This document shows positions 1 through 8,754 of a stretch of DNA of 36,690 nt, in pieces (position 1 is the first letter of the stretch; each line of letters starts with the position of its first letter). Under the pieces are notes generated by a model. The model did no database searches. It was not told where the DNA came from and was given only the letters and a program-made list of their open reading frames with translations. A program made the translations under genes and the position numbers. Source of the stretch: Ruminococcaceae bacterium UBA3751 (GTDB lineage: Bacteria; Bacillota; Clostridia; Oscillospirales; Acutalibacteraceae); contig DFGL01000087.1 in the NCBI GenBank assembly GCA_002371215.1, forward strand, positions 1 through 36,690. The letters run 5' to 3'.

Positions 1-54
1 TTTTTAACGCAATTATAGCGAAAAAGAGGCGATTTTAGAGCTAACATTCTTTAT
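1..54 (-). repeat. Copy A of a dispersed intergenic repeat (inverted relative to copy B)
   Basis: The reverse complement of bases 1-54 aligns without gaps to 36442-36495. By hand I count about 41 of 54 matching positions, including the shared blocks AAAATCGC and GTTAG, and several differences are transitions. The match runs to the window edge, so this copy may be longer. Weaker similarity extends to about base 69. It lies upstream of the polysaccharide promoter and no reading frame was recognised in it. Its nature (mobile-element relic, RNA element or other) is unknown. Confidence 0.6.
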
Positions 55-118
55 GATGGACGCCCCTTAGACAGTTTTCTTCTTTTATATAATTTATTAA
101 TTATTTATAATATATAAA

Positions 119-147
119 TTGACTTTTAATATTTTAAATGTTACAAT
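119..147 (+). promoter_or_regulatory. Promoter of the polysaccharide operon
   Basis: A TTGACT -35 hexamer (119-124) and a TACAAT -10 hexamer (142-147) are separated by 17 bases, the ideal sigma-A spacing, within AT-rich DNA. Transcription would start near 154, giving a leader of about 50 bases before the first gene. A GGAGG ribosome binding site lies at 192-196. I saw no other convincing promoter for the 24.7 kb gene run that follows. Confidence 0.75.
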
Positions 148-203
148 ACAACAGTATCACTATATGCTAATATAGGGTAATACCGCAAATTGGAGGAAAA
201 ATA

Positions 204-1052
204 ATGGACGAAACAAGAGAAATAGACATAGACTTACGAAAAATATTCTATATGATGCGAACGAAGGTTATATATATCCTTCTTGCAACAGTCCTTCTTG
301 CAGGCGCAGCAGGAGCTTATACTCATTTCTTCATTGCACCTACATATACTGCAAACGCTAAGTTTTATGTTTATAACAACCCGAACAACAACGTATCATC
401 TGACAGAGCGCTTAATTCAAACGATATTAACGCTTCAAGCGATATTATCAGCACCTACGTTTATCTGCTCAGCTCCGATACCGTTCTTGACAAGGTTGCT
501 CAGGACCTCGGCTATGCTTCAGGCAGCGCAATAAGAAACTATATAACCGCAAGCACCGTTGAAGGCACGCTGATTTTCCAGGTTAAGGTTACTACTACAG
601 ACCCCGAGCTCTCCGCAAAAATAGCAAATTCAGTCGCCAAGGTTGCGCCGAATGAAATAGTACGAATAGTTAACGCGGGCGGCGCGAGCGTTGTTGACTG
701 GGCTAAGGTGCCTACAGCACCCGTTGGTCCGAATACCAAGAAAAACATAATGGTAGGCGCTATGATAGGCTTTCTTGTTTCCTTTGCGTTCTTCTTCATT
801 TACGAGCTGTTTGATACAACCATTACGAACGCAAGAGATATTGAGCGAGAGTTTAACGATATTCCGATTCTCGGTACTATCCCGAGACTTGACGCACCCG
901 ATAAATCGGGCTACGGCTCACAAAAGCCTGATGATAAAGCGGAGGCGGACGCTCCCGAACCCGCTATCAATCCGCCGCTGGCAAAGCCCAGCTCCTCGCT
1001 TTTGGAAAACATTCAGAACGTAAAGGAGGAAACGAAGAATGACAAGAAGTAA
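204..1052 (+). CDS. CpsC/YwqC-type chain-length determinant and tyrosine-kinase modulator
   Basis: This is a membrane protein of the Wzz/CpsC family that, with the next gene's kinase, controls polysaccharide chain length and export. It has two transmembrane segments (about 21-43 and 182-203) flanking an extracellular domain, and the family's proline-rich motif VPTAPVGPN (169-177) just before the second segment. The roughly 80-residue cytoplasmic tail is long and proline-rich and probably contacts the kinase. In Firmicutes this protein supplies the activating segment for a separate kinase polypeptide, as the split arrangement here suggests. The ATG is well placed after GGAGG at 192-196. It overlaps the kinase gene by 14 bases, which implies translational coupling. 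The family assignment is secure, the exact role inferred. Confidence 0.9.
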   Translation: MDETREIDIDLRKIFYMMRTKVIYILLATVLLAGAAGAYTHFFIAPTYTANAKFYVYNNPNNNVSSDRALNSNDINASSDIISTYVYLLSSDTVLDKVAQDLGYASGSAIRNYITASTVEGTLIFQVKVTTTDPELSAKIANSVAKVAPNEIVRIVNAGGASVVDWAKVPTAPVGPNTKKNIMVGAMIGFLVSFAFFFIYELFDTTITNARDIEREFNDIPILGTIPRLDAPDKSGYGSQKPDDKAEADAPEPAINPPLAKPSSSLLENIQNVKEETKNDKK

Positions 1053-1827
1053 AAAGAGAAAAAAGCTCGCCGAGAGCAAAAGCTTCAATCTTACGGACTC
1101 AAAGAAAATTCTGTCTGCTGAATCCTCATTTTCGGTTAAAGAGGCATATAACGCTATAAGAACTAACCTTCTTTTTACTCAGAACGGTGAAAAATGCCCC
1201 GTATTCGTTATAACAAGCCCGACGGCTAACAACGGTAAAACCATCAACTCAATTAACCTTGCGGTAAGCTTTGCTCAGATGGGCAAAAGGACTCTGCTTA
1301 TCGACGCGGATATGAGAAACCCCACCATTCACAGGCTCTTCTCCATCTCCGTTAAAAACGGTCTTTCGGAAATTCTTGCAGGGCTTACGGATAACATCTC
1401 CGTTTCAAAAACGGATATTGAAAATCTCTCCGTTTTAACCGCAGGTAAAATCCCCCCGAATCCTACAGAGCTTCTCGCTTCCTCGAGAATGGACAAGCTT
1501 TTGGAATTTGTTAAGTCGCATTACGACGTTGTATTTGTTGATACTCCGCCCGTTAACATTGTTACGGACTGTACGGTTTTCGCCCAAAAGATTACGGGAT
1601 ACGTTATTATCGTTAAAACCGATACAACCAACATTCAGGATGTTAAAACCGCTCAGAACAATCTTATTAGAATCGGCGGAAACATTCTCGGTTTCATCCT
1701 TAACGACGTTAACAGCGAAAAGAAAAAGTACTATTCTTACTACAGAAGGTATAATTACAACTACAATTATAATTACAACTACAATTATAATTACGATTAC
1801 TACAACAAGCGCTATTACAAAAAATAA
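1039..1827 (+). CDS. CpsD/CapB-type bacterial tyrosine kinase with a tyrosine-rich tail
   Basis: This is a cytoplasmic BY-kinase that autophosphorylates on a C-terminal tyrosine cluster and, by phosphorylation cycling with CpsC, governs polymer assembly. The Walker A region is PTANNGKT (61-68), Walker A' is LLIDADMRNP (86-95) and Walker B is DVVFVDTP (163-170). The usual GEGKS before the lysine is replaced by NNGKT, a variant worth noting. The tail (231-262) contains 16 tyrosines, mostly as alternating Tyr-Asn, encoded partly by an 18-base tandem repeat. No CpsB-type tyrosine phosphatase gene is seen in the cluster. The length (262 residues) is slightly longer than typical CpsD because of the tail. 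Confidence 0.92.
   Translation: MTRSKKRKKLAESKSFNLTDSKKILSAESSFSVKEAYNAIRTNLLFTQNGEKCPVFVITSPTANNGKTINSINLAVSFAQMGKRTLLIDADMRNPTIHRLFSISVKNGLSEILAGLTDNISVSKTDIENLSVLTAGKIPPNPTELLASSRMDKLLEFVKSHYDVVFVDTPPVNIVTDCTVFAQKITGYVIIVKTDTTNIQDVKTAQNNLIRIGGNILGFILNDVNSEKKKYYSYYRRYNYNYNYNYNYNYNYDYYNKRYYKK
1753..1800 (+). repeat. 18-base tandem repeat encoding Asn-Tyr units
   Basis: Two perfect 18-base units (1753-1770 and 1771-1788) are followed by a 12-base partial unit (1789-1800) with one changed base. Each full unit encodes Asn-Tyr three times. Because 18 is a multiple of three, gain or loss of a unit would keep frame and change the number of phosphorylatable tyrosines by three. Confidence 0.85.
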
Positions 1828-1848
1828 ATTTAAAGCGAAGGCGATATA

Positions 1849-3360
1849 ATGAACAAAAGAATCAGAACGCAGCTGCTTCACGAATTTTTCGTGGACATAC
1901 TGTGTTTGGCTTTTGCAAATGTAATTTCAATATTTATTTTTAAAAACATAATTGTAAAAATTCCTGACTTTGAGCGGGAAGAATGGACGAGATACTTTTT
2001 AACGCTGTTTCTTTCATACCTGATTATTTTCTTCGGGTTTTACAGCAGAATCAATCTTCAAAGCCGAAACAGAATTGAAGAATTACGCTCGCTGTTTCAG
2101 AACACAACTTTTACCTACGCGCTGTTTTCCGTTGCTATCATTCTTCTTAAGAACCCTATAGTTGAATCGCGTTATCTTCTCATCTCAGGCTATATTTTCT
2201 TTGTGCTTTTCTCGCTTGCAGGAAGGTACTTCCTTAAAAGATACCTTACGGGCTTTTATACGAAAAGCAGAATTGCCTCGTACGTTGCCGTTATAACGAC
2301 GAGCGACAGAGCAGAGGAATTCGTTAAAACTCTTGACGCGGACTGGTCGCTGAATATCAGAGGAATCGTTCTTCTTGATAACCTTGTAAGCGGAAACGTA
2401 TTCAAATACTCCCCCGAAAAAGAGTTTATGTACGGCATTTCTTCTCCTGTTGTTGTCAAAGAAAAGAAGAACGACCTGCCTACAGAATTTAACGACCATC
2501 CCGTTGTTGCTTATGATGACGGATTCATCGAATGGATACGCGCAGCCGCGCTCGACGACGTTTACATAAATCTCCCCTACTCCGATGACAGCGAGGTTCA
2601 GGAGCTTATTGAAGAGCTTGAGGATATGGGGCTTACCGTACACGTTAACATCCCTATGCTTGACGATATTCTGAGCGAAAGCAAGTTTGATAACCTTACC
2701 TGCCGCGTTCAGTACAATCTTCCTATGGCTATATTCAAGCCGAGCTTACACAGCTATGTTGCGCTCACCTTTAAACGCATTTTCGATATAATAATAGGAA
2801 TTCTGGGATGTATCGTTTCAGCCCCCATAATTGCAATAACCGCAATTCCGCTGAAGCTCGAAAGTAAAGGTCCGCTGTTCTTCAAGCAGCTCAGAGTAGG
2901 CAAAAACGGCAGACCGTTTTATATCTACAAGCTGCGCTCAATGTACGAGGACGCGGAGGAGCGCAAAAAAGAGCTGATGAAGGAAAACAAAATGGAAGGT
3001 CTTATGTTCAAAATGGACAATGACCCGAGAATAACAAAGGTCGGCAAGGTTATAAGAAAACTCAGCATTGACGAGCTTCCCCAGTTCTTTAACGTACTGA
3101 GGGGCGATATGAGCCTTATAGGAACGCGTCCGCCGACGATTGATGAATTTAATCAGTACGAAAGCAGACACAAGCGCCGTCTTTCAATGCGCCCGGGAAT
3201 AACGGGTTTATGGCAGGTAAGCGGACGAAGCAACATTCAGGACTTTGAAGAGGTTGTAAGGCTTGACTGCAAGTACATTGACGAATGGTCAATATGGCTT
3301 GACATTTTAATACTGTTCAAGACCGTTCCCGTTGTTCTTACTCATAAGGGCGCGGAATAA
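1849..3360 (+). CDS. Initiating polyprenyl-phosphate sugar-1-phosphate transferase
   Basis: This membrane enzyme transfers a sugar-1-phosphate from a nucleotide sugar to undecaprenyl phosphate, the first step of repeat-unit assembly. The 503-residue length and layout match the long WbaP/CpsE-like form: about four N-terminal transmembrane segments, a central nucleotide-fold-like soluble domain, a fifth hydrophobic segment and a C-terminal bacterial sugar transferase domain. The catalytic domain shows GPLFFKQLRVGKNG, YKLRSM, IDELPQFFNVLRGDMSLIGT and MRPGITGLWQVSGRS. The usual SLVGPRP is here SLIGTRP. The sugar is not predictable from sequence alone. It sits 21 bases after the kinase gene in the same operon. 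Confidence 0.92.
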   Translation: MNKRIRTQLLHEFFVDILCLAFANVISIFIFKNIIVKIPDFEREEWTRYFLTLFLSYLIIFFGFYSRINLQSRNRIEELRSLFQNTTFTYALFSVAIILLKNPIVESRYLLISGYIFFVLFSLAGRYFLKRYLTGFYTKSRIASYVAVITTSDRAEEFVKTLDADWSLNIRGIVLLDNLVSGNVFKYSPEKEFMYGISSPVVVKEKKNDLPTEFNDHPVVAYDDGFIEWIRAAALDDVYINLPYSDDSEVQELIEELEDMGLTVHVNIPMLDDILSESKFDNLTCRVQYNLPMAIFKPSLHSYVALTFKRIFDIIIGILGCIVSAPIIAITAIPLKLESKGPLFFKQLRVGKNGRPFYIYKLRSMYEDAEERKKELMKENKMEGLMFKMDNDPRITKVGKVIRKLSIDELPQFFNVLRGDMSLIGTRPPTIDEFNQYESRHKRRLSMRPGITGLWQVSGRSNIQDFEEVVRLDCKYIDEWSIWLDILILFKTVPVVLTHKGAE

Positions 3361-3381
3361 AAAGTAAGTAAGGTGATGACT

Positions 3382-4500
3382 TTGAAAATTGCAATGCTCG
3401 GCCACAAAAGAATACCGTCCCGCGAGGGCGGTATTGAAATAGTCGTAGGCGAGCTTGCGTCAAGAATGGCTGCGCTCGGTCACGAGGTTACAGCCTATAA
3501 CAGAAAAAGCCGTCACATTGCGGGCGAGGAGTTTACTCAGACAGAACGCCCGAAGGAATACAACGGAGTCAGGCTTAAATGGGTTTACACGCCCGACTCC
3601 GCTAAACTCAACGCTATCGTTTACAGTTTCTTTGCAACGCTGCAGGCGGTAACGAAAAAATACGATATTATTCATTTTCATGCAGAGGGTCCGTCGGTTA
3701 TGGTCCCTCTTGCAAAGTTTTTCGGCAAAAAATGCGTCGTTACAATCCACGGACTCGACTGGCAGAGAGCAAAGTGGGGCGGCTTCGCTACAAAGTTTCT
3801 TCTGTTCGGAGAAAAATGCGCAGCAAAGCACGCTGACGAGATAATAGTTCTCTCCGAAAACGTTAAGAATTATTTTAAGGAAAAATACGGCAGAGAAACG
3901 GTATATCTCCCCAATGGAATAACACAGCCCGAAATACGAAAAGCAAGTATTATCAGCGAAAAGTATTCTCTTAAAAAGAATGATTACATACTCTACCTCG
4001 GAAGGCTTGTTCCCGAAAAAGGAATTCACTATCTTATTAATGCCTACAACGCTCTTGACACAGACAAAAAGCTTGTTATTGCAGGCGGAGCAAGCCACAC
4101 GAGCGAATATGAGTCTGAAATAAGAGAGCTCGCAAAGGGTAACGACAGTATTATTTTCACGGGCTTTGTTCAGGGTGAGGAGCTTGAGGAATTATATTCA
4201 AACGCTTATCTCTACTGCCTGCCGAGCGACCTTGAGGGTATGCCTATTAGCCTGCTTGAGGCAATGAGCTACGGCTGTTGCTGCCTCACCTCGGATATAG
4301 ACGAATGCACGGAGGTTTGCAGGGAGCACGCCGTATACTTTAAAAAGGGCGATGAAGAAAGCCTGAAAGACAAGCTGAAAGAGCTTACAGAAAACGAAGA
4401 AAAAGCAGAGGCGCTCAGAAAAGAGGCGTCCGACTACGTTCTCTCAAATTACGACTGGGATATAATTACACGGCAAACGCTTGAGCTTTACAGTAAATGA
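3382..4500 (+). CDS. Glycosyltransferase, GT4-like (GT-B fold)
   Basis: This cytoplasmic retaining glycosyltransferase is likely to extend the lipid-linked repeat unit. The N-terminal half begins KIAMLGHKRIPSREGGIEIV, with the glycine-rich acceptor-domain loop typical of rhamnosyl/glucosyl GT4 enzymes. The C-terminal half has YLGRLVPEKGIHYLI and the family E-x7-E region in DLEGMPISLLEAMSYG. Start choice: GTG at 3373 and ATG at 3376 sit on top of the AAGGTGAT ribosome binding site (3370-3377), whereas TTG at 3382 lies 8 bases after AAGG and gives the natural start MKIAMLG. I therefore prefer 3382 (372 residues). The acceptor and donor are not predictable. Confidence 0.88.
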   Translation: MKIAMLGHKRIPSREGGIEIVVGELASRMAALGHEVTAYNRKSRHIAGEEFTQTERPKEYNGVRLKWVYTPDSAKLNAIVYSFFATLQAVTKKYDIIHFHAEGPSVMVPLAKFFGKKCVVTIHGLDWQRAKWGGFATKFLLFGEKCAAKHADEIIVLSENVKNYFKEKYGRETVYLPNGITQPEIRKASIISEKYSLKKNDYILYLGRLVPEKGIHYLINAYNALDTDKKLVIAGGASHTSEYESEIRELAKGNDSIIFTGFVQGEELEELYSNAYLYCLPSDLEGMPISLLEAMSYGCCCLTSDIDECTEVCREHAVYFKKGDEESLKDKLKELTENEEKAEALRKEASDYVLSNYDWDIITRQTLELYSK

Positions 4501-4509
4501 GTTGATGAA

Positions 4510-5718
4510 ATGAAGATTTTAATGGTAAATAAATTCCTCTTCCCTAAGGGCGGAGCGGAAACATATATGTTTGAGCTCGGGCGGCAGCTTGAAGCAAACG
4601 GAAACGAGGTACAGTACTTCGGAATGGATAATTCCGAAAGATGCGTTTCAAACGCTCTCGGATTATATGCCGATGAAATTGACTACGGCAGCGCTTCAAT
4701 TTTTAAAAAGCTTATATCCCCGCTCAAAACGGTATATTCAAAAGAGGCTGAAAAAAAACTGATGGCTGTAATTGACGATTTCAAGCCCGACGTAGTTCAT
4801 CTTAACAACATCAATTTTCAGTTGACGCCTTCTGTAATTTACGCTGCAAAAAAGAAAAACGTACCCGTTGTTCAGACGGTTCACGACGTTCAGATTGCCT
4901 GCCCCAACCACAGAATGTACATTGAGGAAAGGGAGCAGGTTTGTACGGAATGCTTAAAAAACGGCTATAAAAGCTGTATTAAAAACCGCTGCGTTCATGC
5001 CTCCGCTCTTCAGAGCGCAGTCGCCGCTGCGGAAAGTATTTACTACCATAAGAAAAACACCTACAACCTTGTTGACAGATACATCTGCCCGAGCGCCTTT
5101 ATAGCTGAACAGATAAAAAAAGGCGGGGTTGAAGAAAAAAGAATTCGGGTTTTACATAATTATTCAAATGAATTCACCGTACCCGATAAAACGCAGGAAA
5201 AAGAAAAATACATTGTTTATTTTGGCAGAATCAGTATTGAAAAGGGTTTAAAATTACTCTTTGACGCTATGGCTGAGCTGCCCGAGGTTAAGCTTATTAT
5301 AGCGGGCAGGGGTCCGCTTGAGGAGGAGCTTAAGGCAAGAGAACTCGGCAACGTTGAGTTTGCGGGGTTTAAAAGCGGAGACGAATTGTATTCGCTGATT
5401 GCGGGAGCAGCGGCGTCCGTTTATCCGTCGCAGTGGTACGAGAACTGCCCGATGTCCGTTATAGAATCAATTAAAGCAGGCACTCCCGTTATAACCTCGG
5501 ACATAGGCGGTACTAAGGAGCTTATTGAAAACGGCAAAAACGGTTTTATTTTTGAAACCGATAACAAGGCTTCGCTAAAAGCCGCTATTGAAAGAATATA
5601 TAATAACATTGAACTAAATGAAGAAATGAAGGCGTACTGCTTATCGCATCAGGTAACGGATACGCTTGAAGAATATACTGAAAAAACAGAAAAAATTTAC
5701 AGGGAACTTATAAAATGA
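4510..5718 (+). CDS. Glycosyltransferase, GT4-like, with a cysteine-rich insertion
   Basis: This is a GT-B glycosyltransferase of 402 residues. The N terminus MKILMVNKFLFPKGGAETYM is the typical GT4 acceptor loop, and the C-terminal domain shows YFGRISIEKGLKLL and the nucleotide-sugar region ENCPMSVIESIKAGTPVI. Between them is a segment with several cysteines (CPNHRMY, CTECLKNGYKSC, KNRCVH) that could bind a metal ion. This cysteine segment is found in a subset of GT4 enzymes of polysaccharide loci, so it is not a sign of error. The last codons overlap the acetyltransferase start by 4 bases (ATGA). Specificity is unknown. Confidence 0.88.
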   Translation: MKILMVNKFLFPKGGAETYMFELGRQLEANGNEVQYFGMDNSERCVSNALGLYADEIDYGSASIFKKLISPLKTVYSKEAEKKLMAVIDDFKPDVVHLNNINFQLTPSVIYAAKKKNVPVVQTVHDVQIACPNHRMYIEEREQVCTECLKNGYKSCIKNRCVHASALQSAVAAAESIYYHKKNTYNLVDRYICPSAFIAEQIKKGGVEEKRIRVLHNYSNEFTVPDKTQEKEKYIVYFGRISIEKGLKLLFDAMAELPEVKLIIAGRGPLEEELKARELGNVEFAGFKSGDELYSLIAGAAASVYPSQWYENCPMSVIESIKAGTPVITSDIGGTKELIENGKNGFIFETDNKASLKAAIERIYNNIELNEEMKAYCLSHQVTDTLEEYTEKTEKIYRELIK

Positions 5719-6410
5719 CCAGATTTTTCTCAAAAATAATCAGCAAAATCAAAGGGCGCGAATATCAGATTGACGAGGGTATTAACTCTGCCGATATGCT
5801 CAGCATAGTTTTTACAAGATTTTTTATGCTGCTCAGGGGCTTTTTTAAAACTCTCGGCTTTAAAAAGCACGGTAAAATCAATTTTATCGGTAAGCGCGTT
5901 GCCATTAAATCAAAATCCCACATCAGCTGCGGCGGCGGTCTTACTATTGAAGACGATTGCCACATCAATGCACTTTGCAGAAAGGGCGTTAAAATCGGAG
6001 ATAACTTCTCGCTCGGCAGAAAGAGTATTATTGAATGCACGGGCGTTATCCGAGAGCTCGGAGAGGGACTTGAAATCGGCAACAACGTTGGTATTGCGGC
6101 AAACGCCTTTATCTCCGTAAGAGGAGACGTTAAAATCGGCGACAACGTTATCTTCGGTCCCGACGTAAAGCTGTTTTCCGAAAACCATATTTTTGAGGAC
6201 GTCGAAACTCCGATTTACCTTCAGGGCGCAACCCGACTCGGAATTGAAATAGGCAACGATTGCTGGCTCGGCGCGGGCGTTACCGTTCTTGACGGCGTTA
6301 AAATCGGAGACGGCTGCGTTATTGCTGCAGGCGCTGTAGTAAACAAGGATATTCCCGATTACTCCATTGCAGTGGGCTCCCCCGCTAAGGTTATAAAATC
6401 CCGTAAATAA
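5715..6410 (+). CDS. Left-handed beta-helix (hexapeptide repeat) O-acyltransferase
   Basis: This enzyme is probably an O-acetyltransferase that decorates the repeat unit using acetyl-CoA in the cytoplasm. An N-terminal region of about 55 residues precedes a run of hexapeptide repeats (roughly 56-225) with the [IV]-G-x-x motif, for example KIGDNVIFGPDV and GIEIGNDCWLGAGVTVLDGV. His158 in SENHIF is in the position of the catalytic histidine of the WcaF/NodL/CysE-like group. The protein ends with the family hallmark AVGSPAKVIK. It overlaps the preceding glycosyltransferase by 4 bases, so the two are probably translated together. The acyl group and acceptor sugar are inferred only at family level. 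Confidence 0.9.
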   Translation: MTRFFSKIISKIKGREYQIDEGINSADMLSIVFTRFFMLLRGFFKTLGFKKHGKINFIGKRVAIKSKSHISCGGGLTIEDDCHINALCRKGVKIGDNFSLGRKSIIECTGVIRELGEGLEIGNNVGIAANAFISVRGDVKIGDNVIFGPDVKLFSENHIFEDVETPIYLQGATRLGIEIGNDCWLGAGVTVLDGVKIGDGCVIAAGAVVNKDIPDYSIAVGSPAKVIKSRK

Positions 6411-6424
6411 ACGGAGGCGTTAAA

Positions 6425-7678
6425 TTGAGAGAAAAGCTTAGCTCATATGAAAACTGTACGCTATGTATGGCGTGCTATAACGCCTGCCCGGTAGGCGCAG
6501 TTTATATTGACTGCGACAGCTACGGCTACGAAAAGATAGAAATAGACAGCGAAAAATGTATAAAATGCGGAAAATGCGAAAAGGTATGCAGCGCAAGAAA
6601 AGATATTACAAAAAGCACCGCATCTCTCTGCTATGCTGCACAGGCTATTGACAGAGAGCAGCTTGCAAAATCCGCTTCCGGCGGCGCGTTTCAGATGCTC
6701 GCTGAGGCTGTTCTTGAAAAAGGCGGTGTCTGCTACGGCTGCACGGCTGATATAAGCGAAAGCGGTTACAGCGCAGAGCATATAAAAATCGCAGACAAAA
6801 GCGAGCTCCCTGTGATTCTGAATTCAAAATATGTTCCGTCATTTATAAATAACAGTTACGCTGACGCGCTCGAAGAAGTGAAAACGGGAAGGCTCGTTCT
6901 GTTTTCGGGAACGCCCTGCCAGATTCAGGGGCTCAGAGTATTTTTGGGCAAGGACTATGATAACCTTATCACAGCAGACCTTATCTGCCACGGCGTTACG
7001 GCGACCAAGCTGTTCAACGACTACATAAAGACCGTTGAAGAAACCGACAAAATAAAAATCACTCAATACCTTTTCAGGGATAAAAGCGTAAGCTGGGGCA
7101 CGAATTTCTGCTACAGTTATAAAAAAGAGGGGCAGGATAAGATATATACAAGGCACTGCCCGCGCGAAGAATCATCCTATATGGCGCACTACCTCAGGGG
7201 AAATATATTCAGGGAAAACTGCTATTCCTGTTCCCTTTCAAGCACCGAGAGAGTAAGCGATTTCACCCTCGGCGATTACTGGGAAATTGAAAACGAGCAC
7301 CCCGAGTTTGTTACAAAGAATAAGCCCGCTATTTCTTTAAGGCGCGGAGTGAGTTGTATTCTTGTAAATACGGAAAAAGGAAAAAAGTACGCTTCTCTGT
7401 TAAAGGATAAAATGCTGCTTCACGAGGTAACGCTGCAGAGCATTGCCTCTCACAACGGAAATCTCCGCGCGCCGTCAAAAAAGGGCGCCGGACGCGAATC
7501 TACGCTTGAATTATATAAAAAGAGCGGATACGGCGCCGTTGATAAAAAATACAGAGCAGCTGTAGGAAGCAGAATGTATAAATATCGCATTAAAAACGCA
7601 CTGAAATCACACCTGCCCGACAGGATAAGAATACTCTGTTATCAAAACAGATTTCTTTCAAAAATAGTTTTCAGATAA
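6425..7678 (+). CDS. F420 hydrogenase beta-subunit (FrhB)-like iron-sulfur flavoprotein, module 1
   Basis: This predicted redox enzyme has two N-terminal [4Fe-4S] ferredoxin motifs (CTLCMACYNACP and CIKCGKCEKVC) followed by an FrhB-type flavin domain. Conserved blocks are KSASGGAF, NSKYVPSF, VLFSGTPCQIQGL, DLICHGV, a cysteine pair CYSCS and FTLGDYW. Homologues occur in organisms that do not make F420, so the likely cofactors are FAD and ferredoxin. The start is TTG at 6425 after GGAGG. It lies next to a pyruvyl transferase-family gene, the first of four such pairs, but here the flavoprotein comes first. The substrate is unknown. A reduction or oxidation of the sugar-linked acidic group is a guess from context. 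Confidence 0.85.
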   Translation: MREKLSSYENCTLCMACYNACPVGAVYIDCDSYGYEKIEIDSEKCIKCGKCEKVCSARKDITKSTASLCYAAQAIDREQLAKSASGGAFQMLAEAVLEKGGVCYGCTADISESGYSAEHIKIADKSELPVILNSKYVPSFINNSYADALEEVKTGRLVLFSGTPCQIQGLRVFLGKDYDNLITADLICHGVTATKLFNDYIKTVEETDKIKITQYLFRDKSVSWGTNFCYSYKKEGQDKIYTRHCPREESSYMAHYLRGNIFRENCYSCSLSSTERVSDFTLGDYWEIENEHPEFVTKNKPAISLRRGVSCILVNTEKGKKYASLLKDKMLLHEVTLQSIASHNGNLRAPSKKGAGRESTLELYKKSGYGAVDKKYRAAVGSRMYKYRIKNALKSHLPDRIRILCYQNRFLSKIVFR

Positions 7679-7687
7679 GAGGACTCA

Positions 7688-8752
7688 ATGAAAATATCAA
7701 TCAATTCAACCTTCAGTTACATAAAATTCAATCTGAACTACGGCTCTGCCCTGCAATGCTACGCGCTTCAGCAATACCTGAAAAACAGAGGTCACGACGC
7801 ATCGCACATAAGGGATTACAGGGCAAATCCTGCTTTTCTTCTCCCAAAGCTGAAAAACATTAAGTATTTTAAACAGTTCTGGGAAAAGGTCGGCGGGCTT
7901 ATCAAGCTTCAGAAATTCATAAGAAAAAACCTCAGTTTATCCGAAAGGGGCTATATATCATATTCCTCAATGGTCAAACACTGCCCGAAGGCTGACTGCC
8001 ACATTGCGGGAAGCGACCAGATTTGGAAAAACGCAAACAACTTCCGCTATCTCACCTATGTTCCCGACGACAAGCTTAAACTCTCATACGCGGCAAGCTT
8101 TGGCAGAAGGGTTATTTCCGATGAGATGAAGGCTGAGATTAAGCCCTATCTTGAAAGACTTGACGGAATTTCGGTAAGAGAAAAATCGGGCGTTGAGATT
8201 ATAAACTCTATCGGCTTTGACGCCGTTCACGTTCTTGACCCTGCGCTCCTTCTTGACTATGAGCAGTATCCGTACGCTGAAAACGGAAAGGATAATTACT
8301 ATTTCTGCTACTTTCTAAATCTCAAGGACAGAAACAGCGTTCCGTTTGAAACAATAAAGAGCATTGCTTCAAATAAAAACAAGGAGCTCGTTTTAACCGC
8401 TCCTCTCAATTACTATCTTTTCAGGGATGAAAACGTGCAGTTCCCGTCCGTTGAGGACTGGCTCGGCTACTACAAAAACGCCGACTGTATTTTTACCAAC
8501 ACCTTCCACGGACTGCTTTTTTGCATTGTTTTCAAAAAGCAGTTTGTCCACTTTTTGCAGGATAACAACGAAAACGAGCGCTTTTATTCAATCCTTTCCC
8601 TTCTCGGACTTGAGGACAGGCTTCTCAAGGACCCTTCAAGAGAGGAAATTGAGGCGCTGATGAACAAAACAATCGACTACGACGCGGTTTACAAAAAGGT
8701 AAACGAGCAGAGAAAGATAACGGATAACTACTTTAAGCAGTTCGGAATTTAA
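7688..8752 (+). CDS. Polysaccharide pyruvyl transferase family protein, module 1
   Basis: This GT-B-like enzyme of the PF04230 family moves an enolpyruvyl or pyruvyl group from PEP onto a sugar, usually making a ketal. It has the subtype motifs NYGSALQCYALQQYL near the N terminus, IAGSDQIW, SYAASFG, SVREKSG, LDPALLL and the C-terminal TNTFHGLLF. At 354 residues it is of normal length. It follows the module 1 flavoprotein by 9 bases. PEP as donor is known for characterised family members. Whether this NYGS/GSDQ subtype makes ketals has not been shown by anything visible here. Confidence 0.87.
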   Translation: MKISINSTFSYIKFNLNYGSALQCYALQQYLKNRGHDASHIRDYRANPAFLLPKLKNIKYFKQFWEKVGGLIKLQKFIRKNLSLSERGYISYSSMVKHCPKADCHIAGSDQIWKNANNFRYLTYVPDDKLKLSYAASFGRRVISDEMKAEIKPYLERLDGISVREKSGVEIINSIGFDAVHVLDPALLLDYEQYPYAENGKDNYYFCYFLNLKDRNSVPFETIKSIASNKNKELVLTAPLNYYLFRDENVQFPSVEDWLGYYKNADCIFTNTFHGLLFCIVFKKQFVHFLQDNNENERFYSILSLLGLEDRLLKDPSREEIEALMNKTIDYDAVYKKVNEQRKITDNYFKQFGI

Positions 8753-8754
8753 CT

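Noticed and set aside
1435..1881. Long open frame on the - strand opposite the tyrosine kinase gene
   Set aside because: It is antisense to a well-supported gene, has a low-complexity Val/Ile run opposite the Tyr-Asn repeat and no ribosome binding site.
3460..4098. 212-codon open frame on the - strand opposite a glycosyltransferase
   Set aside because: It is a shadow of the coding strand with cysteine/phenylalanine-rich composition and no start signals.
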